The translations under genes were made by a program, and so were the position numbers. The notes under the pieces are model-generated. The model was not told the DNA's origin and made no database searches. It saw nothing but the letters and a program-made list of their open reading frames with translations. A stretch of 64,000 nucleotides of DNA from JASHVB01 sp963762885 (GTDB lineage Bacteria > Pseudomonadota > Alphaproteobacteria > Acetobacterales > Acetobacteraceae): positions 29,512-93,511 of the forward strand of contig CAVXNH010000029.1 of NCBI GenBank assembly GCA_963762885.1. Reading direction: 5' to 3'. Positions 9,354 through 18,740 of this stretch are shown one piece after another (within the stretch, counting starts at the first letter, position 1; each line of letters begins with the position of its first letter).

Positions 9354-9441
9354 CGGTCGTTATGGGGTATAATATCGCATTGGGAGCAGTCCGTGAACCT
9401 TGCAACGCCTCTGGGATGGGGCATGGCGGAAGGCGCGGAAA
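9354..9441. promoter_or_regulatory. divergent control region between cyclase and pap genes
   Basis: An 88-base gap holding a TATAAT at 9368-9373 that could act as a -10 element towards the phosphotransferase. The leader AGCAGTCCGTGAACCTTG (9385-9402) is shared with the other cyclase copy. No clear -35 or operator was identified. Confidence 0.35.
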
Positions 9442-10917
9442 ATGTTCGAATTGGCAGAACTCGGTCACCACATCGCGAAGGCCGACTACGACCGGGAGGA
9501 GCCGTTGCTCCGCTCCCGCTTGCTGACCCTGCAATACGACATGCTGGCCAAGGCCGACTTCCCGGTGGTGATCATAATCGGCGGCGTGGACGGGGCAGGG
9601 AAGAGCGAGACCCTGAACATCCTGCACGAATGGATGGACCCGCGGCATATCGTGACCAACGCGTTCGGTGAAATGTCGGACGAGGAACGCGAGCGTCCCC
9701 GGATGTGGCGCTACTGGCGGGCGCTGCCGCCCAAGGGGCGCATCGGTATCCTGTTCGGCGCCTGGCACTCCAACCCCGTGCTGGACCGGGTTGCCGGCCG
9801 GATTACCGAGGACGAGCTGGTGCGGGCGGCCGAGCGTATCGTCCGATTCGAGCGGATGCTGGTTGACGAAGGCACGCTGCTGCTGAAGTTCTGGTTCCAT
9901 CTGTCGAAGCAGGCGCAGAAGGCGCGGCTGAAGGCGCTGGAAGCCGATCCGAAGAGCCGGTGGCGCATCAGCGACACCGACTGGGAGCGCTTCAAGATCT
10001 ACGACAGGTTCCGCAAGGTGTCGGAGCTGGCGCTGCGCCGCACCAGCACCGGCCACGCGCCATGGACGGTGGTGGAAGGCAGCGATCCGAACTACCGCTA
10101 TCTGACGGTTGGGCGCGCCATCGCCGACGCGGTGGAGCGCCGGTTGACCGGGGACAAGCCGGTCTCGGCGACGCAGGCGGCCCTCCCGGCGCCGCCCGCG
10201 GATGGCCGCACCGTGCTGACCACGCTCGACTACCGCCAGACGCTGCCGCGTAAGGACTACCGGGTTGCGCTGGAGAAATACCAGGGCACGCTGAACCTGC
10301 TGACGCGGCATCGGAAGTTCAGCCAGCGCTCGGTTGTTGCGGTGTTCGAGGGGATGGATGCGGCGGGTAAGGGCAGCGCCATCCGCCGCGTGGTTTGGGC
10401 GCTGGACGCGCGGAACTACCGCATCATCCCGATCGCCGCACCGACCGAGGAGGAGCGCGCGCAGCCCTATCTCTGGCGTTTCTGGCGGCATTTGCCGCGG
10501 CTCGGCCGGGTGACCATCTTTGACCGGTCGTGGTACGGCCGCGTGCTGGTGGAGCGGGTCGAGGGATTTTGCTCCGAGGCCGACTGGATGCGTGCCTACG
10601 GCGAGATCAACGATTTCGAGGAGCAGCTAGCCGAGGCCGGCGGCATCGTTGTGAAGTTCTGGCTGACCATCACGCCGGAAGAGCAATTGGCGAGGTTCAA
10701 GGCGCGCGAGACCTCGCCGTTCAAGAGCTTCAAGCTGACGCCGGAGGACTGGCGCAACCGCGAGAAGGCGCCGCTGTATGACCGGGCGGTGTGCGACATG
10801 ATCGACCGCACCAACAACGCGTTCGCGCCCTGGGTGCTGGTGCCGGCGAACGACAAGTACTTTGCCCGGGTCATGGTCTTGCGCACGCTGTGCGAGTGCG
10901 TCGAAGCGCGGTTGTGA
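9442..10917 (+). CDS. pap: polyphosphate:AMP phosphotransferase (double PPK2 domain)
   Basis: Transfers phosphate from polyphosphate to AMP to give ADP. The 491-residue chain has two PPK2 domains in tandem, as in class II PPK2 enzymes. Domain 1 (about 1-240) has the degenerate Walker A GGVDGAGKSE and RPRMWRYWRALP. Domain 2 (about 265-490) has FEGMDAAGKGS, then DRSWYGRVLVERVEG and FWLTITPEEQLARF. The second domain carries the more canonical lid and Walker motifs, as is typical. The ATG at 9442 is preferred over one 42 bases upstream because GGAAGGCG precedes it and the conserved MFELAELG begins there. It is divergent from an FHA-cyclase. Confidence 0.93.
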   Translation: MFELAELGHHIAKADYDREEPLLRSRLLTLQYDMLAKADFPVVIIIGGVDGAGKSETLNILHEWMDPRHIVTNAFGEMSDEERERPRMWRYWRALPPKGRIGILFGAWHSNPVLDRVAGRITEDELVRAAERIVRFERMLVDEGTLLLKFWFHLSKQAQKARLKALEADPKSRWRISDTDWERFKIYDRFRKVSELALRRTSTGHAPWTVVEGSDPNYRYLTVGRAIADAVERRLTGDKPVSATQAALPAPPADGRTVLTTLDYRQTLPRKDYRVALEKYQGTLNLLTRHRKFSQRSVVAVFEGMDAAGKGSAIRRVVWALDARNYRIIPIAAPTEEERAQPYLWRFWRHLPRLGRVTIFDRSWYGRVLVERVEGFCSEADWMRAYGEINDFEEQLAEAGGIVVKFWLTITPEEQLARFKARETSPFKSFKLTPEDWRNREKAPLYDRAVCDMIDRTNNAFAPWVLVPANDKYFARVMVLRTLCECVEARL

Positions 10918-10984
10918 GGTGCATCTGGTAACCTCTCCGCAGTCGGCAAGTAAGGCGACATGCTATAATGCGCTATGTAATAAT

Positions 10985-11016
10985 GTGTCATGGCCGGCCT
11001 TCGCCGGCCATGACAC
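10985..11016. repeat. palindromic repeat, CATGGCCGG family
   Basis: Perfect 14-bp arms GTGTCATGGCCGGC with a 4-base loop, located between the convergent pap and Hint-protein genes. There is no T run, so it is better treated as a dispersed repeat than as a designed terminator. Confidence 0.75.
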
Positions 11017-11066
11017 GGGGGCCATCATCCGCCGGCGGTCATCCGATTATTCCCCGCGGGCCGGTA

Positions 11067-13716
11067 TTACGCCACGCGCAATCGCTCGCCCTCATCGAGG
11101 TAGTGCGTGGTGCTCGCCACCGTCAGCACGACCTCCATCGGTGCGCCAAGTCCGGCGAACATCTCGATCGGCAGCACCGCATCCCCGCAGGTCCAACGAA
11201 ACCCATTATCCTGCTCGAATGCATGAAAGCCTGCGTGTAGCAACGCATCGTCCGCTTCCGTTATCCGCAGCCGCATCCCGCGCCGGATCGAGATACGCCG
11301 CAGCGCCACACCCAGACTGCGTGAGTCGCGCGCCATGCCCAGTTCCTGCGGTATCGCGGCACGGGAGACAATGCGTACGCATTCCGGCACACAGCGCAGG
11401 TTGAACACGTGCCCGCCGTCGATCGGATGCGCCGCATCCAGCCGTTCGCCGTTCACCAACAGATGCAGATCGGGATCGTCGGTCAGCGGCAGCCGGCTGC
11501 GCCGACCGGAGCGATCGAGCAAGCGCCGCCAGACCGCATCCACCACCGAACCGCCGGTCAGCACCGGTGCACAGGCAGGTTTCGGCGGCAGATGCCAGCC
11601 GCTGTTGGCGTTACGGAACAGCCAGCGATTGCCGTCATCGCGATAGCTCTCGGCCGGCGCGCCGTTGGCCACCAGCACCCCATGCGTCTCCAACTCGATA
11701 TGGTAGAGCGGGACCTCCTGCGCGCGGTCGTCCCACACGATGGAGCGATGGTTGACCAGGAACTCCACCGGGATCAGCACACCGTCGATACAAAGCGAAT
11801 GGGCCTTGGTGACATGCAGGTCCCGGTTGGGCACGTTGTCCGCCAGGGCGCCGCGACGCACGATCACCGGCGTCGCGGCCGAGCGCAGGCCGCGGGTGGC
11901 CAGCACGCGTCCCTCGCCGATCCACACGATCGGCACGCTGCGGCCGTCGAACAGCCTGACGCAGTCGCCGGCCTTCAACGTTTCGATCGCCACCTCGCCG
12001 CGATCCGTCAAAATCCGCGTGCCGCGGCAGAAACAGATAGGCTCCACATCCGTGCCGGTACCGGCGGCATCGGGTACGGCCCTGAACAGCGGATAGACCT
12101 CGTTGGTCGCCAGTTGCAGCACGGTCGATCCGTTGTCGCCGGTAACCAGCAACTGGTCGTTCAACGGATTGAGGACAGCCGTGGCGTCATCCAGCGTGTC
12201 GCTGATGAACCCCAGATCAACCACGTCATGCAGTGCCGTGAAGCCCGAAATCGTTCCGGGTATGTCAGCCGAAGCGGCGAGCGCGAGGGTGCCGTAATTG
12301 CTGCTGCCTGGCGAGAATCCGACTGTGCCGAAATTAGTGAAGCTGCCCGGGTTGAAATTCACCGTCACCGGCGCCGCGGCGGATCCGAGCAATTCGATCG
12401 TGTGGGTGTAGGTGCCGCCGGCCTTCACCACGCCGCTGAACGCATAACCGTGTTCCAGCACCAGCAGGGCATTGGTTCCGCCGAAATAGATGGCGAACGG
12501 CTCGCTGGAATCGCCGCTGATGGTTCCGGAGTCGAAGACGGTGCCGGTTCCGATGTATTCTATCGTGGTGCCGGCATTGTTCGAATTCGGTACAAGGCCG
12601 CCCTTGATGGTGCCGGCGTTCACCACCGTGCCGTCGGCGCCCACGCCGTCATTGGCGACGTTCAAGAACACGCCGTTGTTGACATAGCCCGCCGGCGCAT
12701 TGGTGAAGCTGCCCCCGCCGGGCATGATGACATTTGCCTGGCCTTCGAAAAAGCCTGGCTCCAGACCTCGGATGACTCCCGAATTCACGACAACTCCGGC
12801 GCCCGCCAACTCCAGACCAGTGACGTATCCTTGAATGAAATCCCGAGTTGACGACGGTATCTCCGGCCCCGGTGATTTCGACGCCGGACTGCGCGAACAG
12901 GCTGCCGATGATCGATCCAGAGTTGATCAACGTCACGCCGCCGGCCAGTTCGAGCGCAGCGTTGCCGTTCCCGCCGGTTGACAGGATCCTGCCGGAGTTG
13001 GTGACGTATCCGGCGGCTTCCATGTTTATGCCGGCATCGTACGCCTGGATCAGTCCGGAGTTGGCAATCGTGCCGCCGGCATAGTCGAGCAATACGCCGG
13101 TGCCGCCGGCGGTATTGGTAATGATGGTGCCCTCGTTGGTCAGTGTTCCGCCGCCGCGGCCCTGAAATACCGCATCGCCGTTGAGGCCGGTGGACCGGAT
13201 GGTGCCGATGTTATAGACGACCCCGGCCTGCTCCATGCCGACGCTCTCGGCATACCCCACAATTACTCCGGTGTTGCTGACAGTGCCGCCGGTTGCGTTG
13301 AACTGCACGCCGTCGCCGGTGGTCGCGCTGTTGATGATCGATCCGCTGTTTGTCAGGGTTCCACTGCCGTTGATTTGGACGGCCGCCTCGGAATCGCCCC
13401 CGGTGGATCGAATGGTGCCTGAATTGGTGACGTATCCGGCCCCGTCGAGATAGAGGCCTCGGACGTAGCCCTGGATAAATCCGGAGTTGTTGACCGTGCC
13501 GCCAGGGGAGGCGATGTGCACGCCGGTGCTTCCAACGCCGCTGGCCGAGATCGTGCCGTCGTTGATCAGTGTTCCGCCGCCCGAGCCCGCGACGGCCGAC
13601 TTGCCGGCGGCGGTGGACAGGACCGCGCCGGTATTGGTGATCGTCAGCGGCGACAGATACGCCTGGCCCGGCCCGTAATAGATGTTATTCGTGATCGTCG
13701 TGCTGATCGTGCTCAC
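11067..13716 (-). pseudogene. beta-repeat protein with C-terminal Hint domain, one frameshift
   Basis: Two overlapping frames together give about 883 residues. The N-terminal 600 are built of short TNSGTI/VVNSG repeats of beta-helix (adhesin-like) type. Near residue 555 a Hint domain of the Hint_2 type begins (CFCRGTRILTDRGEVAIE ... VTKAHSLCIDGVLIPVEFLVN). The frames join exactly if the G at 12837 is removed: NSGFHSR then becomes NSGFIQGY, the same phrase used in an earlier repeat. The upstream frame begins at 13716 and the downstream frame ends at 11067. Such proteins are likely secreted and may self-cleave at the Hint Cys, but that is inference. Whether the indel is real or a read error is open. 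Confidence 0.8.
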
Positions 13717-14200
13717 AGGCTGTCTCCCGTCACAATGCGATCAAGGGCTACAAAACGCCGAAACCCCGCGATGTCATCACGTTTCAGAACCGCATCTCAC
13801 CGTCGAACGGCTTGGGTGCCGGTGCGCATTGGCACTAAACCATAGTCCTGGGGTCGGAAGGGTTCGCCGAATCACATTCCGGAGATCGCAGATTAAACAT
13901 TTGCGTGAACGAGAAAGGTGGATGCAGCTTGACCTTGGCGACACCAATTTATTGCTTGCGGCGTCACGCCGAGATCACGACGGTGCATGGTCGGTTACAT
14001 TTGTAACCGATCTGCTGATGCCTGGCGCACCCGCTCGGCTGGTTAGCTTGTAACTGGTTCATAACAGGGCGGGGTTGGGACTTGACGCAGCGGCGGAGTG
14101 ACGCTTCATTCCGTTAGCGGGTCATACGAGTCCCGGCCCGCAACCCAGACAGAGGGATGGCCGCGTTGGGTGTGCGCGGTTTGCCGAGAGCCGCCGGTTC
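13717..14200. other. 484-base divergent intergenic region
   Basis: Upstream region of both the Hint protein and the small membrane protein. No gene is supported: a plus-strand frame from 13682 begins with a hydrophobic run but is largely antisense to the Hint gene start and has no ribosome-binding site. Confidence 0.4.
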
Positions 14201-14809
14201 ATGAACTGGGATGCCTGGACTGTTCTCGTCCTGGGTTTGGCTGGCCTGTCGGTTCTCCGGCCCGCCTGGGCAGTGCTGACACAGCAGCGGGTGCGTCCAA
14301 CCCTGTGGCGCAGGAAAAATTTCGAGCGGGCCGGCGGCGGCGCAACGATGCTGACCGTGGCAATCTATCTGGTAGTCGAGGCGCGGCCGGTGATCGGCCG
14401 AGGCTTTTGGGATCTCGTGGTTATGGCCGTACATGCACCGTTCATGCGCCTGTTCCCGGCCGTCTGGGTGCCTGCACTGTGCTGGGTGCTGCTGGTCGTG
14501 CTGGGCCTATGCCTCGTGTTCCAGGGTGCCAAGGGATCGCGTGGCCCTCGCGACACGATGGCTGCCGTCTGGGCCGTGAACGAAATCGCGATCTTCGCCG
14601 CCATGATGTGGTGGCACGTCTATGTGCCCGACACCTGGAGCCAGGCGACATTGCTCAACTTTGGCATCAGGGGGCTCTATGTCGGCTTCCTCGCCGGAGC
14701 CATCATGCGGTTTGTGGTGGTGATGCTCAGCCCGAGTTTTGGCGCGGGGAGTGACGACGACAACCAGATCGAGTTGCGTCACTGGCTCGGTCGCTTCCGC
14801 CGGTATTAG
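14201..14809 (+). CDS. predicted integral membrane protein, unknown function
   Basis: A 202-residue protein with four or five hydrophobic segments: WTVLVLGLAGLSVLRP near the N-terminus, MLTVAIYLVVEA near residue 50, VPALCWVLLVVLGLCLVF near 90, IAIFAAMMWWHVYV near 130 and LYVGFLAGAIMRFVVVML near 160. The C-terminal tail (about 25 residues) is charged and presumably cytoplasmic. I do not recognise a family. It faces the CHRD protein gene tail to tail, with no operon partner. Confidence 0.65.
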   Translation: MNWDAWTVLVLGLAGLSVLRPAWAVLTQQRVRPTLWRRKNFERAGGGATMLTVAIYLVVEARPVIGRGFWDLVVMAVHAPFMRLFPAVWVPALCWVLLVVLGLCLVFQGAKGSRGPRDTMAAVWAVNEIAIFAAMMWWHVYVPDTWSQATLLNFGIRGLYVGFLAGAIMRFVVVMLSPSFGAGSDDDNQIELRHWLGRFRRY

Positions 14810-14937
14810 GCGGATGCTGATGACCCCGGGTTAGGCCGGAATGCGTCGCGGCGCGAGGTTCGGCGGCAATGAATGAGGCAACCGCAGCGTGTCATCTTAC
14901 GACGACACGCTGCCACCAGTTGCGGGTTGCGGCTGTG

Positions 14938-15366
14938 CTACTTCACCGCCATCACTTGGCCGCGAATCTCGCCGCCCGGGTTGGCTGCGGTGTGAACGTT
15001 CACGTACCATTTGCCGGCTTCCAGGTCCTTCATCTGTGCGTCGGTCAGCGTCGCGGTGCCGTGCACCGGGCTGGTCGGGCCCTTGTCGCCGACCGGTACG
15101 GCGACGCCGGCGTTTGCGCCGGGTGCTGCCGGGCCATGGAAATGCGCCGCCGTCGCCGGGCCAGTGAGGTTCTCGAACGTGACCGTGTAGGTCAGCACCT
15201 TGGTCTTGGTGTCAAGCGAGGCCAGGGCCTCGCCGGTGCCGGCTGTGGTGTTCGGCGGTACCTCGGACTTGCCATTCATTAAGGCGTGGAACTCGAGCGT
15301 GGCGGCCGAGGCCGCGGTGACGAAGCCGGCGGCGAAGACCGCGGCAAGCAAGGCTGAACGCAGCAT
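14938..15366 (-). CDS. CHRD domain-containing exported protein
   Basis: A 142-residue protein with a signal peptide (MLRSALLAAVFAAGFVTAASA, likely cut before ATLEFHA). One CHRD domain follows, recognisable from FHALMNGKSEVPPNTTAGTG, the AHFHGPA motif and the closing NPGGEIRGQVM. CHRD domains are known from chordin and many bacterial exported proteins; the bacterial function is not established. The start at 15366 is set by GGGAGG 6 bases upstream and by the signal peptide; the reading frame stays open further upstream without support. Confidence 0.88.
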   Translation of the reverse strand: MLRSALLAAVFAAGFVTAASAATLEFHALMNGKSEVPPNTTAGTGEALASLDTKTKVLTYTVTFENLTGPATAAHFHGPAAPGANAGVAVPVGDKGPTSPVHGTATLTDAQMKDLEAGKWYVNVHTAANPGGEIRGQVMAVK

Positions 15367-15545
15367 GGAAACCTCCCGTTGTGACGTATGGCCCGAATGT
15401 CCGGCGCGCCTCCCGATGGCAGACGCCGTTGATGTTACGATATTCCATCGTGAGGCAAATGGACAGTGGGTCCGCGCGTCGAGCGGTCCAAGCCACTGGC
15501 CGCCCCGGCGGCTATGGGAAGGGCACCCGCAGCAGGGAATGCACC

Positions 15546-16229
15546 ATGCCGCCACCGGTCGGTCCCGAGATCGATGCTACGCCACGCCCGTTGCCGGCGC
15601 GGGTGCCTCTGCGGGGGCAATACGCCGTGCTGGAGCCGCTGCACCGGCGCCATGCGGCCGAGTTGTGGGACGCAGCGCAAGGTGCGGACGATAGTTGGGC
15701 CTATCTGGGTTGTGGGCCGTTTGCATCGGCCGATGCCATGGCACGCTACGTGGCGGATTTTGCCGTGGAGCAAGACCGCGTGGTGTGGGCGGTCCGACCC
15801 ATCGCAACAGGCGCCGTGTCCGGTTGGCTGTCATTGATGGACATCCAGCCGAAGCATGCCTCGATCGAGCTGGGCAGCATCTGGTTTGCTCCGCGCATGC
15901 AGCGTACCCGCGCGGCGACCGAGGCGATGTTTCTGCCGTTGCGGCTCGCGGCGGACGACCTGGGATATCGGCGGCTGGTGTGGAAGTGCAACGCGCTGAA
16001 TGCTCCGTCGAAGCGGGCCGCCGAGCGGCTGGGCTTCTCTTACGAAGGCCGCCACCGGATGCACATGGTGATCAAGGGGCGGCAACGCGACACGGACTGG
16101 TACAGCATCACCGCCGACGAATGGCCGCGCTGCCGAGACGCTCTGGCGGCGTGGCTGGACCCGGGGAATTTTGCGGCAGATGGGACGGCGTTGCGCGGTG
16201 TGGCGGCATTGCGGCAAGCGGAGCGTTAG
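15546..16229 (+). CDS. GNAT family N-acetyltransferase (RimJ/RimL-like)
   Basis: A 227-residue acetyl-CoA-dependent acetyltransferase of the RimJ/RimL type. Features are an N-terminal LEPLHRRHAAELWDA, the central IELGSIWFAPRMQRTRAATEA (acetyl-CoA loop region) and the late NAPSKRAAERLGFSYEG. The substrate is unknown. The ATG at 15546 is used because the similarity begins just after it. Its last 122 bases overlap the 3' end of the convergent cytochrome P450 gene. Confidence 0.87.
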   Translation: MPPPVGPEIDATPRPLPARVPLRGQYAVLEPLHRRHAAELWDAAQGADDSWAYLGCGPFASADAMARYVADFAVEQDRVVWAVRPIATGAVSGWLSLMDIQPKHASIELGSIWFAPRMQRTRAATEAMFLPLRLAADDLGYRRLVWKCNALNAPSKRAAERLGFSYEGRHRMHMVIKGRQRDTDWYSITADEWPRCRDALAAWLDPGNFAADGTALRGVAALRQAER

Positions 16230-17631
16230 AGCGTCGCCACGTGACTGTCATCGGCAGGCCACCGGCCGGCCGCAATGTCACCCGCAGCAATGGCCATACC
16301 GCGTGCCCTGGCGCCGGCTGCAAGACGCAATTCCGCATGATCGTCGCCAGCACCAGCGTCGCTTCCTGCAAGGCGAAGGCGGACCCGATACAGGTGCGCA
16401 CGCCGGCACCGAACGGCAGATAGGCGAAGCGATCGATCTGCGAGCGTGCCTCGCCGAGGAAGCGGTGCGGATCGAAACAATCGGGCGCATGCCACAGGCG
16501 GCGATGACGGTGCAGCACGTAGGGGGCGATGACCACCATCGAGCCTCGTTTAACGGCCGAGCCCGCGAGGTCGTCAGGCCCTTTCGCCACCCGGCTGATC
16601 GCGGCGATCGGCGGATACAGGCGGAGCGCTTCGTCTATCACCGCCCGGGTCAGCACCAGGCGTTCGGGCAGCCCGTCGATTGGTCCGCCAAGTTCGCGCC
16701 GTGCTTCCGCCGCCACCTTTTCGCGCCACTCCGCCGACTGCGAGAGCAGAAACAATGACCAGCTCAGGCAATTGGCGGTTGTTTCGTGTCCGGCGGCGAT
16801 GAAGGTCAGGATGTTCGACCGCACCTCGGCTTCCGTCATCGCATGACCGGTAGCGGGATCGAGCGCGCGGAGCAGTAGGGTCAGGATGTCGTCTGGGGCG
16901 TGGTAGGACGGTTGTGACAGAAGCCGGCGGCGCGTGGCGATGATCTCGTCGATCGCGGCGTCGAAGAAACGCAGCGTCGAGTGGACGCGCCAGCGGCCCA
17001 TGCGTGGCACGAAATCCGGGACGCCGAACAGATCGAGCGGGTCGATCCGGCCGATGGTCTCGAAATAGGTTGTCATGGCTGCGCGCAATTCATCGGCATC
17101 GCATCCGAGCCCATCCGAAAAGATCGTCCGCACCAGCACGTCGAGCGTGAGGCGCGTCATTTCCGCGGCGACATCGATTTGGGTGCTGTCGCCGAGCGCA
17201 TGCCAGCGTGTCACGAGTTCATCGGCCGCCTCCAGCATCGCCGGCGCGAACGAGGTGACGGTCTTGCGCGAAAAGATCGGTGCGAGGGTGCGGCGCTGCA
17301 TGCGCCATTGTCCATCCTCGGCGCTGAGCAAGCCGTTGGCCAGGCCGGCCGACAGGACGCGCTGCTGCAACGCATCCTTGCGATAGTTGGCGGCATTCTC
17401 CAGCAGCACGCGACGGATCGCGCGCGGATCGTTGATGATGACCACATGGCCCAGCGCCCGGCTGGCGGTCACTGCCGGCGCCTCGAAGTGCTCTTTGGCC
17501 CAGCATTCGATCGGGTTGTGCTTCAGGACGCGCAATAGTTTGAACAGGCCCAGCGGTCTGGGGCTGGGCACCGGCGCAGGTGGACGCAACAGGGGTGCGG
17601 GCGGCAGCACAAGGTCGACCGCGGTGTCCAT
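16108..17631 (-). CDS. cytochrome P450
   Basis: A 507-residue haem-thiolate monooxygenase without a membrane anchor. The I-helix oxygen-binding AGHETT is near residue 280, the K-helix EALRLYPP near 333, and the haem loop FGAGVRTCIG near 410. The ATG at 17631 follows AAGGAGG with 5 bases spacing, better than the ATG 36 bases upstream. The C-terminal 40 residues after the usual family end (GGLPMTVTWRR) are encoded antisense to the GNAT gene and are rich in Pro and Arg, so the original stop may have been lost. No ferredoxin or reductase gene is adjacent. Substrate unknown. Confidence 0.93.
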   Translation of the reverse strand: MDTAVDLVLPPAPLLRPPAPVPSPRPLGLFKLLRVLKHNPIECWAKEHFEAPAVTASRALGHVVIINDPRAIRRVLLENAANYRKDALQQRVLSAGLANGLLSAEDGQWRMQRRTLAPIFSRKTVTSFAPAMLEAADELVTRWHALGDSTQIDVAAEMTRLTLDVLVRTIFSDGLGCDADELRAAMTTYFETIGRIDPLDLFGVPDFVPRMGRWRVHSTLRFFDAAIDEIIATRRRLLSQPSYHAPDDILTLLLRALDPATGHAMTEAEVRSNILTFIAAGHETTANCLSWSLFLLSQSAEWREKVAAEARRELGGPIDGLPERLVLTRAVIDEALRLYPPIAAISRVAKGPDDLAGSAVKRGSMVVIAPYVLHRHRRLWHAPDCFDPHRFLGEARSQIDRFAYLPFGAGVRTCIGSAFALQEATLVLATIMRNCVLQPAPGHAVWPLLRVTLRPAGGLPMTVTWRRSNAPLAAMPPHRATPSHLPQNSPGPATPPERLGSAAIRRR

Positions 17632-17902
17632 GACACCTCCTTGCAGCCCCTGATTGCGATGGTGCATCGTCGGCGTGGGGCTGCGCGGCGATGAACGCCG
17701 TTCGGCCGGTTTCGTTCCCTGCGGCGGCGGGTCAGGCGTTCACCAGGCCGGCAACTAATTCGCGCCCGGGTATTAGCCGCCTTTTACGCAAGGCGGGGTG
17801 CAGGGCCGAAGTTCAATGCGGGTGCCGGTGCGCCGGGGCCTCAAAATGCGTGTTCACGTGACGATGACAGCGTGGTACGGGCTGCAACGGGGGGAGGCAC
17901 AA

Positions 17903-18481
17903 GTGAGACCGATCGCGTGGTTCGTGCAGGCGTTATTGGTCATCGGATCGCTCGGCGCGACGTCGGGTGAGGCGGTGGAACCCTGGCAGCAGGCTGTGTT
18001 GACGGCGCCTGCCTACGCCTACGAGACGCAGGATTTCGGCATTCCCCCGACCAGCACGATCCGCACCTCCAAGCTCGACGCGCCGACGCCAACGCAGATC
18101 CCCGGAGCGTCCCCGATCACCACCCCGCAGCTTCGAGACCTGCTGGTGTCGCAGAAAGCCGCTGTGCTGATCGATGTGTTGGGCGGCAACCAGACGGTGA
18201 GTTTGCCCGGCGCGGTGTGGCTGAGCGGCGCCGGTCTGGGGACGTCGTTCGATGATCCCGTCCAACAACGCCTGGCGGTGCGGCTGGCGGAACTCACAGG
18301 TGGGGACAAGACAAAGCCGGTGGTGTTTTTCTGTCTCTCGCAAACGTGCTGGCTGTCGTATAACGCCGCGCTGCGTGCGGTCGCGTTGAGTTACAGCAAT
18401 GTCCGCTGGTACCGCGGCGGCCGGCGAGCGTGGGAGGCAGCGGGTCTGGCGATGGCACCGGTCGGTCCGTCCAGCTTTTAG
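17903..18481 (+). CDS. PQQ-dependent catabolism-associated CXXCW-type protein (rhodanese-like)
   Basis: A 192-residue exported protein with a rhodanese-like fold. The GTG at 17903 is chosen because GGGGGAGG stands 5 bases before it and a signal peptide (WFVQALLVIGSLGATSGEA) follows at once. The diagnostic region is CLSQTCWLSYNAALRA, then YSNVRWYRGGRRAWEAAGL. The Cys pair has one more residue between than a strict CXXCW, an oddity. Family members sit near PQQ alcohol dehydrogenase genes and are thought to act in periplasmic oxidation; no such partner is in this window. The stop codon lies inside the target-site repeat of a MITE-like element. Confidence 0.78.
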   Translation: MRPIAWFVQALLVIGSLGATSGEAVEPWQQAVLTAPAYAYETQDFGIPPTSTIRTSKLDAPTPTQIPGASPITTPQLRDLLVSQKAAVLIDVLGGNQTVSLPGAVWLSGAGLGTSFDDPVQQRLAVRLAELTGGDKTKPVVFFCLSQTCWLSYNAALRAVALSYSNVRWYRGGRRAWEAAGLAMAPVGPSSF

Positions 18482-18482
18482 G

Positions 18483-18740
18483 CCGAGCTTCCTACTTCGA
18501 ATTACTTCAAGCGCCTGATACTACGAGACTTTCTAATAAAATTGGTCGAAAATGTGCCCATGTAAATCACGCGTTCGTGAGACTTATGAAGAACGAAAAA
18601 ATGCTATGATTTGCTCTCCGTGATCCGGAAATGCGCGCTCCAAACCCTGCTGCGCCGAGTGTAGCCAGTGGCAGCCCCCTCCAACCGACAAATATCGTGT
18701 TGGGCCAGTGGGTTGCAGTATTTGAAAGTAGGAAGCTCGG
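18483..18740. mobile_element. MITE-like element with 15-bp inverted ends and TTTAGG target duplication
   Basis: A 258-base non-coding segment bounded by a perfect 15-bp inverted repeat, CCGAGCTTCCTACTT at 18483-18497 and its complement at 18726-18740. Similarity continues imperfectly about 9 bases inward. Directly outside both ends is the same hexamer TTTAGG (18477-18482 and 18741-18746), the signature of a target-site duplication. The inside is AT-richer than the surroundings and holds no transposase, so a non-autonomous element is inferred. The family of the parent transposon is unknown. Confidence 0.75.

Noticed and set aside
8547..10491. Long open frames antisense to the cyclase (plus strand) and to pap (minus strand)
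   Set aside because: Shadow frames of GC-rich genes; the true genes have full catalytic motifs on the other strand.
13682..14053. Plus-strand frame starting with a hydrophobic run
   Set aside because: The start overlaps the Hint gene's 5' end antisense, no ribosome-binding site precedes it, and composition changes along its length.
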